Shown: positions 36,567 to 46,700 of the stretch, piece after piece
Layout of the letters: each line of letters begins with the position of its first letter
Position numbering within the stretch: position 1 is the stretch's first letter
Source: Bacteroidota bacterium
Lineage (GTDB): Bacteria > Bacteroidota > Bacteroidia > SXHM01
DNA: 64,000 bases
Reading direction: 5' to 3'
Assembly (NCBI GenBank): GCA_947479755.1
Contig: CANKAM010000007.1
Coordinates: 58,057-122,056 of the forward strand
Position numbers and translations under genes: made by a program
Notes under the pieces: generated by a model
The model's input: the letters and a program-made list of their open reading frames with translations, nothing else
The model's database searches: none
Told to the model about the DNA's origin: nothing

Positions 36567-37064
36567 TCAGGCTTTCCTAATCTTTTCCTCAATGGCTGAA
36601 GTAGAAAATCCCAGCACAAAGTCAATGGTCTTTACTTCGCCATGGTAGGTTTGCAGAATATCGTAGCCAACGATTTGTTCGGGTTTATAGTCGCTGCCTT
36701 TTACAAGCACAGCAGGGTGGATGAGGGAGATAAGGTTGTAAGGTGTGTCCTCATCAAACAAAACCACGGCATCCACAAATTGGAGCGAAGCAAGAATGGT
36801 GGCGCGTGAGTTTTCGTCCTGCAAAGGGCGATGTTTCCCTTTCAGGCGTTTTACTGAACTGTCGGTATTGAGGCCGACAATTAATACATCGCCTAGGTCT
36901 TTGGCTTTTGAAAGATAGTCCACATGTCCGTAGTGCAATAAATCAAAACAGCCGTTGGTAAATACAATCTTCTTTTCATAAAAACGCCAACGGTTCAGTG
37001 CCTTCTGAAGCGAATCGCCTGATAGAATTTTAGACTGTATAATTTCAAGTTTACTTTTCTGCAC
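36567..37064 (-). CDS. rfaE2: D-glycero-beta-D-manno-heptose 1-phosphate adenylyltransferase
   Basis: VFTNGCFDLLHYGHVDYLSKAKDLGDVLIVGLNTDSSVKRLKGKHRPLQ. Confidence 0.93.
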   Translation of the reverse strand: MQKSKLEIIQSKILSGDSLQKALNRWRFYEKKIVFTNGCFDLLHYGHVDYLSKAKDLGDVLIVGLNTDSSVKRLKGKHRPLQDENSRATILASLQFVDAVVLFDEDTPYNLISLIHPAVLVKGSDYKPEQIVGYDILQTYHGEVKTIDFVLGFSTSAIEEKIRKA

Positions 37065-38064
37065 CTTTGGTTTTATTGAAATACGGCACTAAAATTAACG
37101 AAGCAAGACCAACTACCAAAAGCACCAACGTTTGTGAGGTCCATGCCAGCCAGCCAAACGCAAAACCGGTTGTTTTGGGTGTGCCATACAATTCGAGCGA
37201 AAGCATAAGAATAACTGGGTAAGCACCAATTCCACCCGGAATGGCAATAATGCCAAAGGTGCAAAAGACAAAGGCTGCCAGCACCGCACCAAAAGGCAGG
37301 GTTGCCGTTTCAGGAAAGGCATAAAAGCAGATGTAGAACATAAACACATACATTACCCAGATAAATACTGAATGAAAAATAAATGCGCCTTTGTTGTGGA
37401 TGTTTCGGATAGTGATTAAGCCCTCGGCAAAGCCTTTAAACATGCCCATCAACTTTGTATAAATAGCCTGAAACTTTGCTTTCAGAAAATAGAAAATCAA
37501 ACTGCCTGTCACTACTACTATAATTACTACTATGGCAAGAAAAACAGCATTGTTTTGCAGCCCGCTGAACTTAGAAAGCAAGGGCGTTAAAATCTTCTCG
37601 GCCATAAAGCCCGAAAGCAATCCATATTGCGTAGCTATTACAATAAAGGTGAGCAGAAAAAGAAAGAAAACGTCAATCAGCCGCTCCAGAAACACCGTTC
37701 CCAGTAGGGCGGGAAATGGCACTTTTTCATAACGGTTCATTACGCCACAGCGGGTTACCTCGCCCAAACGCGGTACCGCAAGATTAACCAGATAACCAAT
37801 GGTGATAGCAAAAAAGCTGTTCATGAATTTTGGTTTGTAGCCCAATGGCTCCAGCATCATTTGCCAACGGTAGGCACGGCTCATCAGTGGGAATAAACCC
37901 GCCAGAACAGAAATAAATATCCAGCCATATTGCGCATTCTGAAATGAAGCGGTGATTTCGCTTATTTCTTTCTCCGTAAGTTTGCGCATAACCAGCCAAA
38001 CCAAAAACAAACCGAACCCGAGGGAAACAGTTATTTTCAGGATATTAGCTAGAGTTTTGTTCAA
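37051..38064 (-). CDS. Lysylphosphatidylglycerol synthase TM region/UPF0104 flippase-like protein
   Basis: Multi-[37 protein letters not shown]. Confidence 0.9.
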   Translation of the reverse strand: MNKTLANILKITVSLGFGLFLVWLVMRKLTEKEISEITASFQNAQYGWIFISVLAGLFPLMSRAYRWQMMLEPLGYKPKFMNSFFAITIGYLVNLAVPRLGEVTRCGVMNRYEKVPFPALLGTVFLERLIDVFFLFLLTFIVIATQYGLLSGFMAEKILTPLLSKFSGLQNNAVFLAIVVIIVVVTGSLIFYFLKAKFQAIYTKLMGMFKGFAEGLITIRNIHNKGAFIFHSVFIWVMYVFMFYICFYAFPETATLPFGAVLAAFVFCTFGIIAIPGGIGAYPVILMLSLELYGTPKTTGFAFGWLAWTSQTLVLLVVGLASLILVPYFNKTKGAEK

Positions 38065-38414
38065 ACGGTTAGTTTGTTCGCAGCTGTATCAGGAAAAACC
38101 AACGATGGTTTATGGTTTCTAGCTTCTTCAAAATCCACAAAACCATAGCCGATGATGATGATGATATCGCCCGTTTGTACCTTGCGTGCTGCAGGTCCGT
38201 TCATGCAAATAACGCCCGAACCGCGTTTGCCTTTTATCACATAGGTTTCAAGACGCTCACCATTGTTGATGTCCACCACCTGCACCCGTTCGTTCTCTAA
38301 TAGGTTAGCTGCATCCATCAAATCTTCGTCAATAGTTATACTGCCAATATAATTAAGGTCCGCCTGAGTAACAGTTACCCGGTGGATTTTGGATTTCATT
38401 ACTTGTATCATCAT
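38061..38414 (-). CDS. panD: Aspartate 1-decarboxylase
   Basis: [30 protein letters not shown] (GS self-processing site), [30 protein letters not shown]. Confidence 0.97.
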   Translation of the reverse strand: MMIQVMKSKIHRVTVTQADLNYIGSITIDEDLMDAANLLENERVQVVDINNGERLETYVIKGKRGSGVICMNGPAARKVQTGDIIIIIGYGFVDFEEARNHKPSLVFPDTAANKLTV

Positions 38415-38427
38415 AGCGGTCGCAAAA

Positions 38428-39273
38428 CTATGGAAATATTAACAGATTATCTATCAGCCTCACATCTCTTATCCAAATGGCAACACAACCTACGGCCTTC
38501 CTTTCAGAATTCCATTCCAGAAGAGGTAGAAGCGTTTCAGAATCAACAATTTCAAAATACTCAAATTTGAAAATGGGATTATGGCTGATGCTGTTTTCAA
38601 AAAACTCCTTTACTTTTTGAGGCGGAAAGGATTTAGCATTCTCTTTTGCTTCAAGCATTGCTTTATAAATAGCTGCGGCTTCAATCTTCTCTTCTTCGGT
38701 AAGGCGCATGTTACGCGAACTCATTGCCAAGCCGCTGGCTTCTCTCAGCGTTGGGCAGCCGATTACATTAACGGGCAGTAGCTCAGCTTTAACCATATAT
38801 CTTATAATAGCCAGTTGCTGAAAATCCTTCTCACCGAAATAGGCATTGTTGGGCTGCACAATTTCAAAAAGCCGTTTTACCACCATAGCAACCCCATTAA
38901 AATGTCCGGGACGGAATTTGCCTTCCATTAAGTTATCTAAACCACCTAGGTCAAAAATAGTGTTGTCCTTTTCAGGATAAATTTCCTCCACCGAAGGAAA
39001 GAACAAAACATTGCAACCGTGTTTTTCCAATAAAGCTTTATCGGCTTCTATTGTGCGTGGATATTTCTTTAAATCATCGGGGTTATTAAATTGGGTTGGA
39101 TTTACAAATACACTTGCCACCACCACATCATTCCCCTGCTTTGCTTTATTAATGAGTGAAATATGTCCGCTATGCAATGCCCCCATAGTGGGAACAAAGC
39201 CCACAGATTTGCCATTTGCCCGCCCCAAGGCAAGAAATTGGTTCAGTTCAGCCGCTTTTTCAAATACCTTCAT
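38428..39273 (-). CDS. panC: Pantothenate synthetase
   Basis: [55 protein letters not shown]. Confidence 0.97.
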   Translation of the reverse strand: MKVFEKAAELNQFLALGRANGKSVGFVPTMGALHSGHISLINKAKQGNDVVVASVFVNPTQFNNPDDLKKYPRTIEADKALLEKHGCNVLFFPSVEEIYPEKDNTIFDLGGLDNLMEGKFRPGHFNGVAMVVKRLFEIVQPNNAYFGEKDFQQLAIIRYMVKAELLPVNVIGCPTLREASGLAMSSRNMRLTEEEKIEAAAIYKAMLEAKENAKSFPPQKVKEFFENSISHNPIFKFEYFEIVDSETLLPLLEWNSERKAVGCVAIWIRDVRLIDNLLIFP

Positions 39274-39383
39274 GAATAATAATTAGGAGCAGAAACTACT
39301 GTAAATCAAGCAAAAACGAAATTATATTTCACAAAAAACCGTTCAAAGCTATATTAAAGTTTGAATTGTCGTTTTTTATTGCT

Positions 39384-39391
39384 TACTTTTG
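39384..39391 (+). promoter_or_regulatory. Candidate Bacteroidota promoter (TTG-N20-TACTTTTG)
   Basis: ttg at 39361 and tacttttg at 39384..39391. Confidence 0.55.
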
Positions 39392-39420
39392 CATACTTAT
39401 TTCCAAAAGCCTGTTGTTCT

Positions 39421-39480
39421 ATGAAGTCCAAAAATCTCTCCCCGGAACAACCAGAAATAAGCAAAACATTGGCAGAATAA
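39421..39480 (+). CDS. Possible 19-aa leader peptide ORF
   Basis: MKSKNLSPEQPEISKTLAE* between the candidate promoter and the GT5 start codon. Confidence 0.3.
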   Translation: MKSKNLSPEQPEISKTLAE

Positions 39481-39509
39481 TTCACAAATTGTTAAACTAA
39501 ATACAACAC

Positions 39510-40337
39510 ATGAAAAAAGCTAAAGTATTATTCGTTTCATCAGAAATTACGCCTTACTTAGAGGAAAGTCCAATCGGAACTATCGGAAGAAAACTTCCGC
39601 AGGGAATTCAGGAGAGAGGTAAAGAAATCAGAACTTTTATGCCGCGCTTTGGTTGCATTAATGAGCGCAGAAATCAGTTGCACGAGGTTATCCGTTTATC
39701 AGGTATGAACCTTATCATCAACGATAACGACCATCCGCTTATTATTAAAGTAGCTTCTATTCAATCTGCACGCATGCAGGTTTATTTCATAGACAACGAA
39801 GAATATTTTCAGCGCAAACTTACGTATGTTGACAGCGAAGGAAGCCTTTTTGAAGACAGCGATGAGCGTTCTATTTTCTTTTGTCGCGGGGTAATTGAAA
39901 CCGTAAAAAAACTAGGATGGGCTCCCGATGTTATTCATTGCCATGGCTGGATGACCAGTATGTTGCCTTTGATGGTTAAAAAATCATACAGCGAAGATCC
40001 TATTTTTGCAGAATCAAAAATTGTTTATTCCGTTTATGACGATGCTTTTACAGGTCAGATGAACGCTAAAACCGCTCAGAAACTGAAACTGGAAGGTATG
40101 AACGATAAAGACCTTAAGCATTACAAAACACCAAACTATATCAACCTTACCAAATCTGCAATTGACCATAGTGATGCAGTAATCAAAGGAAGTGAAGCTA
40201 CCGAGAAAGAAATCAATACCTACCTCCGCGCTTCAGGCAAACCGGTTCTGGAATACCAAAGCCCTGAAGATTACATGGATGCTTACTCAGAATTTTATGA
40301 TGCCGTTCTGGAAGAAGAAGGCGTTTTGGCTGACTAA
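39510..40337 (+). CDS. Glycogen/starch synthase catalytic-domain-like (GT5 N-terminal domain only)
   Basis: KVLFVSSEITPYLEE...IGRKLPQGIQERGKEIRTFMPRFG, PDVIHCHGWMTSMLPL; no GT5 C-terminal Rossmann domain. Confidence 0.85.
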   Translation: MKKAKVLFVSSEITPYLEESPIGTIGRKLPQGIQERGKEIRTFMPRFGCINERRNQLHEVIRLSGMNLIINDNDHPLIIKVASIQSARMQVYFIDNEEYFQRKLTYVDSEGSLFEDSDERSIFFCRGVIETVKKLGWAPDVIHCHGWMTSMLPLMVKKSYSEDPIFAESKIVYSVYDDAFTGQMNAKTAQKLKLEGMNDKDLKHYKTPNYINLTKSAIDHSDAVIKGSEATEKEINTYLRASGKPVLEYQSPEDYMDAYSEFYDAVLEEEGVLAD

Positions 40338-40370
40338 GAATTGAAATCAAAAACTTTGTAAATAATTATT

Positions 40371-40407
40371 TTGCGGTCTTGCCTACAGGCGAGACCGCAA
40401 TTTTTTT
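40371..40407 (+). terminator. Strong terminator-like hairpin, 8 nt before the next start codon
   Basis: ttgcggtcttgcc taca ggcgagaccgcaattttttt. Confidence 0.88.
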
Positions 40408-40415
40408 AAACCCAT

Positions 40416-41741
40416 ATGCAAAACATTTTTTCAGGTAAGAGTTCAGGGTTATTAAGTGCTCTTTTTTTATTTCTGTTAGTTTTTAATTCCTGCAAAAAAG
40501 CAGATACTGTTGGTTTGGAAGTATTGCCGGAAGAAGATCGCCTGCAAGGAGAGCATACAGACACGATTACTGTTTGGGCTTATACACTACGGGAAGATTC
40601 ATTGAGTACAACGGGAACTTCTTTTAATATTGTAGGAAGCCACAACGACCCCATTTTTGGATTATCGAAAGCAAGCATTTACACGCAACTGAAACTTTCT
40701 GCAGCTAATCCTGCTTTCGGAACTAATGCTACAGTTGATTCGGTAGTTCTTTCATTAGCATATGCCGGCTACTATGCAGATATTATGAAATTAGCAGGTG
40801 AGCAAAGTTTCAGCATTCACAGGGTGCTTGAAGACATGGGTGATTCAACCACTTATTATTCAGATGACACGCTTGATTACCAAAAATTACCGTTGGGAAC
40901 TTATACCGGATTGATTGACACACGCGACAGTGTTTTAGTAAACGGCACAAATGAGCCGCCTCAAATGCGAATTCGCCTGAATGACAATTTTGGAAATGAA
41001 CTTTTAAGCTCAACAGCACTTACTTCGGATGAAAGTTTTTTAAGCGACTTCAGAGGTTTTTATATTACTCCAACTACACAAAATTTATTGACAGGTCAGG
41101 GTTCTCTACTCTACATCAGTCCTAGCTCTCCGTATACAAAAATGACATTGTATTATCACAATGATGATACCACAGCGCAGCAAAATTTCAATTTTGTAGT
41201 AACCGCAAACACGGTGCGGTTTAATAATTTCTCACACAATTATTCCAATGCGTTTGATGTTGCTGCTCAGTTGGCAGATTCAACACTTGGTACAGAACGT
41301 TTATACCTTCAGTCCATGCAGGGATTAAAAGCAAAAATCACTTTTCCGCACCTGAATAATTTAGTTGCCAACGGACAACAAATTGCAATCAATAAAGCTG
41401 AATTGATTTTCCCGATTGCGGATGGAACAACTTCGCGGTTAAGCCCCTCTTCAAGACTTGTTGTAGTAAAAAAGGGAACCGATGGAAAAGATAAAGTGCT
41501 TGACGATAACATCAGCGAATCTCCTGAATTTGTTGGCGGCTACTATAACTCAACCAAGTTAGAGTATGCTTTTAATATTCCAAGACATATTCAGGGATTA
41601 CTAAAAGATACAACAGCAGACAAATCAATTTATCTGCGCGTGGCAGGGGCTTCAGTTAGCGGAAACCGTGTGGTTATAAATGGAACCGGAAACGCAGATA
41701 AGCCATTAAAACTTCGTTTGACATATACAATTTTAGAATAA
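40416..41741 (+). CDS. DUF4270 lipoprotein
   Basis: Lipobox VFNSC; GLEVLPEEDRLQGEHTDTITVWAYTLREDSLST...VGSHNDPIFGLSKASIYTQL. Confidence 0.9.
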   Translation: MQNIFSGKSSGLLSALFLFLLVFNSCKKADTVGLEVLPEEDRLQGEHTDTITVWAYTLREDSLSTTGTSFNIVGSHNDPIFGLSKASIYTQLKLSAANPAFGTNATVDSVVLSLAYAGYYADIMKLAGEQSFSIHRVLEDMGDSTTYYSDDTLDYQKLPLGTYTGLIDTRDSVLVNGTNEPPQMRIRLNDNFGNELLSSTALTSDESFLSDFRGFYITPTTQNLLTGQGSLLYISPSSPYTKMTLYYHNDDTTAQQNFNFVVTANTVRFNNFSHNYSNAFDVAAQLADSTLGTERLYLQSMQGLKAKITFPHLNNLVANGQQIAINKAELIFPIADGTTSRLSPSSRLVVVKKGTDGKDKVLDDNISESPEFVGGYYNSTKLEYAFNIPRHIQGLLKDTTADKSIYLRVAGASVSGNRVVINGTGNADKPLKLRLTYTILE

Positions 41742-41767
41742 ATTTGCCTCATTAAATACAAATTAAG

Positions 41768-43606
41768 ATGTGTGGAATTGTAGCATATATCGGTAAAAAA
41801 GAAGCCTATCCTATAGTAATAAAAGGATTGCACCGTTTAGAATATCGCGGTTACGACAGCGCAGGAGTTGCGCTCATAAACGGCAAATTGAACATTTACA
41901 AATGCAAGGGAAAGGTTGCCGACCTTGAAAATTTTACCAAAGACAAAGACAAATCCGGAACGCTTGGAATGGGACATACCCGTTGGGCAACACACGGAGA
42001 ACCAAATGATGCAAATGCGCATCCGCACGTTTCGCAAGACGGGAAAATTACCATTATTCACAATGGTATAATAGAAAATTATCATCCGCTTAAAGAAGAG
42101 CTTATTAAACGAGGTCATACTTTTAAAAGCGATACAGATACCGAAGTACTGGTTCACCTTATTGAAGACATTCAGAAAAATGAAAAAACCAATTTGGCAG
42201 AAGCTGTTAGAATTGCGTTGAATGAGGTGATTGGCGCTTATGCAATTGTTGTAATTTCTCAGGAAGAGCCAAACCAATTAATAGGAGCCAAAAAAGGAAG
42301 TCCTATGGTAGTTGGAATTGGAACGGATGAATTTTTTATTGCTTCGGATGCAACCCCAATTGTAGAATTCACCAAGAATGTAGTGTATCTTGAAGATGAA
42401 GAAATTGCTATTATCCGCAGAGGCGAAGAACTGAAAATAAAAACCATCAAGAACAAGGATAAAACTCCTTATGTTCAGGAATTGGAGCTGCAGCTTGAAG
42501 CATTGGAAAAAGGCGGTTATGACCACTTTATGCTGAAAGAGATTTATGAACAACCGCGCTCTATTATGGATAGTATGCGCGGCAGACTGAATGCAAAAGA
42601 AGGTATTGTCAGGCTCGGAGGTTTGCGCGATTACGAGCAGAAAATGATAAATGCCGACCGCTTTATTATTGTTGCCTGCGGAACTTCATGGCACTCAGGT
42701 TTGGTTGGCGAATATTTGATTGAAGACTTGGCACGAATTCCGGTTGAGGTGGAATATGCTTCTGAATTCCGTTACCGCAATCCCATTATCACCGAAAAAG
42801 ACGTAGTTATAGCTATTTCGCAAAGTGGCGAAACTGCTGATACGCTTGCAGCTATAGAACTTGCAAAAAGCAAAGGCGCAACCATAATTGGAATTTGCAA
42901 TGTAATCGGTTCAAGCATTCCAAGAATGAGCCATGCAGGTTCTTATACACATGCTGGCCCCGAGATTGGTGTGGCATCAACAAAAGCATTCACTTCGCAG
43001 GTTACTGTTTTAACATTAATGGCTCTTTCGCTTGGGCGCAAAAAAGGAACAATTCCTGAATCGCGTTTCCGTCAATTGCTGAGCGAATTGGAATTAATTC
43101 CTTCAAAAGTTGAAAAACTTTTGAAAGCCAACGACCAGATAGAATACATTGCTTCTCTATTTAAAGATTCGCGCAATTTCCTTTACCTGGGAAGAGGTTA
43201 CAATTTTCCGGTTGCGCTGGAAGGCGCTCTGAAACTGAAAGAGATTTCTTACATCCATGCTGAAGGTTACCCTGCAGCAGAAATGAAACACGGACCAATT
43301 GCATTGATTGACGAAGAAATGCCCGTAGTTTTTATCGCCACTAAAAAAGGTGCTTACGAAAAAGTAGTAAGCAACATTCAGGAAGTAAAAGCCCGCAAAG
43401 GAAAAATTATTGCAATAGTAACCGAAGGCGACACCACTGTAAAAAGCATGGCAGATTTTGTAATTGAAATTCCAGAAACGGAAGAAGAATTAATGCCGAT
43501 ACTTTCTGTAATTCCACTGCAACTGCTCTCTTACCACATTGCCGTTATGCGCGGTTGTAATGTTGACCAGCCTAGGAATTTGGCAAAAGCTGTCACGGTA
43601 GAGTAA
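41768..43606 (+). CDS. glmS: Glutamine--fructose-6-phosphate aminotransferase (isomerizing)
   Basis: MCGIVAYIGKKEA, HTRWATHGEPNDANAHPH, ISQSGETADTLAA, DQPRNLAKAVTVE C-terminus. Confidence 0.98.
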   Translation: MCGIVAYIGKKEAYPIVIKGLHRLEYRGYDSAGVALINGKLNIYKCKGKVADLENFTKDKDKSGTLGMGHTRWATHGEPNDANAHPHVSQDGKITIIHNGIIENYHPLKEELIKRGHTFKSDTDTEVLVHLIEDIQKNEKTNLAEAVRIALNEVIGAYAIVVISQEEPNQLIGAKKGSPMVVGIGTDEFFIASDATPIVEFTKNVVYLEDEEIAIIRRGEELKIKTIKNKDKTPYVQELELQLEALEKGGYDHFMLKEIYEQPRSIMDSMRGRLNAKEGIVRLGGLRDYEQKMINADRFIIVACGTSWHSGLVGEYLIEDLARIPVEVEYASEFRYRNPIITEKDVVIAISQSGETADTLAAIELAKSKGATIIGICNVIGSSIPRMSHAGSYTHAGPEIGVASTKAFTSQVTVLTLMALSLGRKKGTIPESRFRQLLSELELIPSKVEKLLKANDQIEYIASLFKDSRNFLYLGRGYNFPVALEGALKLKEISYIHAEGYPAAEMKHGPIALIDEEMPVVFIATKKGAYEKVVSNIQEVKARKGKIIAIVTEGDTTVKSMADFVIEIPETEEELMPILSVIPLQLLSYHIAVMRGCNVDQPRNLAKAVTVE

Positions 43607-43689
43607 TCCCGAAAATCTGTTTTCTGCAATTTTTTTAACTCCTTTTTAGCTTGTCATACTAGGCTAAAATTGTCATTTGTCGTTGATTA

Positions 43690-43747
43690 GGAATTCTTGC
43701 CGACAGAATACTTCCTTTCATCGGCAGTATTCCTTTTGTTTTTTATT
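43690..43747 (+). terminator. Intrinsic terminator after glmS
   Basis: ggaattcttgccga ... tcggcagtattcc followed by ttttgttttttatt. Confidence 0.75.
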
Positions 43748-43796
43748 ATAACATACCTTGCCCCTCTTATTAAACCACTAACAATTATCTTTTACC

Positions 43797-46700
43797 ATGA
43801 AAAACTTTTACTTTTCACTTCTCACTTTACTTTCGTTTTTAATAGTATTTATTCCGGATGATGCGAATGCTCAATCTTGCACTGCTTTTACATCACAACA
43901 AAATGCAACCTGCAATGGCGGATGCAATGGCTCAGGTACTGTAACATTTTTCTTTGGTGGTGGTGGTGGTACTCCAGCATACTCATGGAATACAAATCCT
44001 GTTCAAACTACAGCAACAGCAACTAACTTGTGTGCTGGAACTTATGTTGTTACTGTAACGGGCAACAACGGCTGTGTTGACCAGGCATCAATTACTATTA
44101 CCCAGCCACAGGCAATTAGCGCTACTACAAGTCAGGTTAATGTATTGTGTTATGGAGGAACAACCGGCTCAGCTACAATAACAGTAAGCGGAGGAGGAAC
44201 TTATACTTATTCATGGAATACCAATCCTGTGCAAACAACTCAAACCGCAACTGGGCTTACAGCGGGAACTTATACCGTAATTGCAACAAATACTAATTCA
44301 GGTTGCACGGTTACCAGAACTGTTACCATTACTCAGGGGCCTCAAATAACAGGAAGCATCTCTACAACACCTTCAGACTGCGGACAAAGCACCGGAACAG
44401 CAACTGCTTTAGCAGCAGGTGGAACGAGTCCATACACCTATTCATGGAATACAAATCCGGTTCAGACTACCTCAACAGCTACAGGACTTGCAGCAGGTGA
44501 CTACATCGTTACTGTTACCGATGCAAATGGATGCACCCAAACTGGTCCAGCGACAGTTGAAAATATCGGAGGCCCTGAACTATCTGCTTCAGTAACAAAT
44601 ATAAACTGCAGTGGTGGAGATAATGGAACTGCTACTGTTACCCCAACAGGAGGGACAGCACCTTACTCCTACTCCTGGAACACCTCACCCGTTCAAACCA
44701 CTCAAACTGCTATTGGATTAACAGCAGGAACTTACACCGCAACAGTTACAGACGGAGAAGGCTGTTACGAAACTATTGATGTTACAATTATTGAGGTAAA
44801 TTCAATGATTGTAACTACCACTCAGATTAATATCTCCTGCAATGGAGGAGCATCGGGTTCAGCTACGGCCACAGGTGCCGGAGGAACAGCGCCTTATTAC
44901 TATTTATGGAATACTGTTCCTTCACAAAATGGGCCAACTGCATCAGGGCTTACAATTGGAACTTATACGGTTACAGCAGTAGATGCAAACAGTTGTTCAG
45001 CAACTGCAACGGTAACAATTACACAGGCTGATGTATTTGTTACTACAACCGATCAAAACAACCTAAGTTGCAATGGCGAAAATGACGGAACAGCAACTGT
45101 AAATGTTTTTGGCGGAAATCCCCCTTACCAATTCTCATGGAACAGTAATCCTGTTCAAACTACACAAACCGCAGTTAATCTTGGCGCAGGAAATTACACG
45201 GTAACAGTAACAGATGTAAGCGGGTGTGTTACTACTGCGGGTGTAACAATTACTCAACCGGCTGCAATAACTTTAAGTGCAAGCGCTACAACTACATCTT
45301 GCGGACAAACAGCAGGAACAGCTACTGCAACAGCCAGCGGAGGAACCGGACTTCTCAGTTATTCATGGGATACTAATCCTGTGCAAACAACTGCTACAGC
45401 AACAGGGCTTTCAGCAGGTACTTATACTGTAACTGTTACGGATGAAGGTAATTGTACGGCATCTGCGTCAGCAACCGTAACCTCACCGGGCGGACCATCA
45501 TCTACAACTACACATACTAACGTTAGTTGTAACGGTGGAAATAATGGAACAGCAACTGTTACAGCAACAGGAGGCTCACAACCTTATACTTATTCATGGT
45601 CGGGCGGACAAACCACACAAACTGCATTTGGTTTAACTGCAGGAAACTATACAATTACCGTTACTGATCAGTCAAACTGCACCACACTTTCTACTGTAAC
45701 TATTACAGAGCCACTGCCGCTTTCTATCAGTATTGAAAGTGAAAACGTTCCGTGCAACGGATTGTCTTCCGGCTCAGCAACAGCAACCGTTACAGGAGGT
45801 GTTTCAGATTACTCTTATTCATGGGATACACAACCTGAAGAAACTACCGTTGCAATAAGCGGATTGGATGCAGGCACATACACTGTAACGGTTACAGATA
45901 ATAATGGATGTGAAGCAACAGCCTCTGCAAGCATCACTGAACCGGCTGAATTAACAGCCGCCACTATTCAAACGCATGTATCGTGCTTTGGAGAAACAAA
46001 TGGTGCAGCAACTGTAAATCCTGTGGGAGGAACACAGCCATATTCTTATTCATGGAATACTAATCCTGTGCAAACAACTCAAACAGCTATTGCTTTAACG
46101 GCAGGCGGCTATTCGGTTGTGGTTACAGATGCCAACGGATGTACTGTTACCAAACAAGTAACCATTACACAGCCATCGGCTTTAACTACTAACTATACAA
46201 CAACGCCTGAAGATTGTGGTCAAAGCAACGGAAGTATTGCTGCAACGGTTAGCGGAGGAACAGGTGCTTATTCATATTCATGGAACACTAATCCTGTTCA
46301 AACAACAGCAACAGCAACAGGACTTTCTTCAGCAACCTATACCTTAACGGTTACAGATGAAAACGGATGTGTTGCCACACTTAACGTAAACCTTCCTAAC
46401 GCAGGCGGACTTAATGCAGAAGCTACCAGCACGAACGTAAGTTGCAATGGAGGCGCCAACGGAACGGTAACAGCTAATGCTTCAGGAGGAGCTCAGCCTT
46501 ATTCTTATGCCTGGAACACAAACCCGGTTGAAACTACACAATCAGTTACAGGCTTATCAGCAGGAACATATACAGGAACCGTAACGGATGACAACGGTTG
46601 TGTATTTACTGTAACAGCAACAGTTACTGAACCGGAAGCCCTTACAGTAAGCGCTGAATTTGAAAATATCCTGTGCAATGGTCAGGCAACAGGCTCCGCA

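Noticed and set aside
41837-42553. Minus-strand ORFs opposite glmS (146, 65 and 91 aa)
   Set aside because: Antisense to glmS, without signal or family motif.
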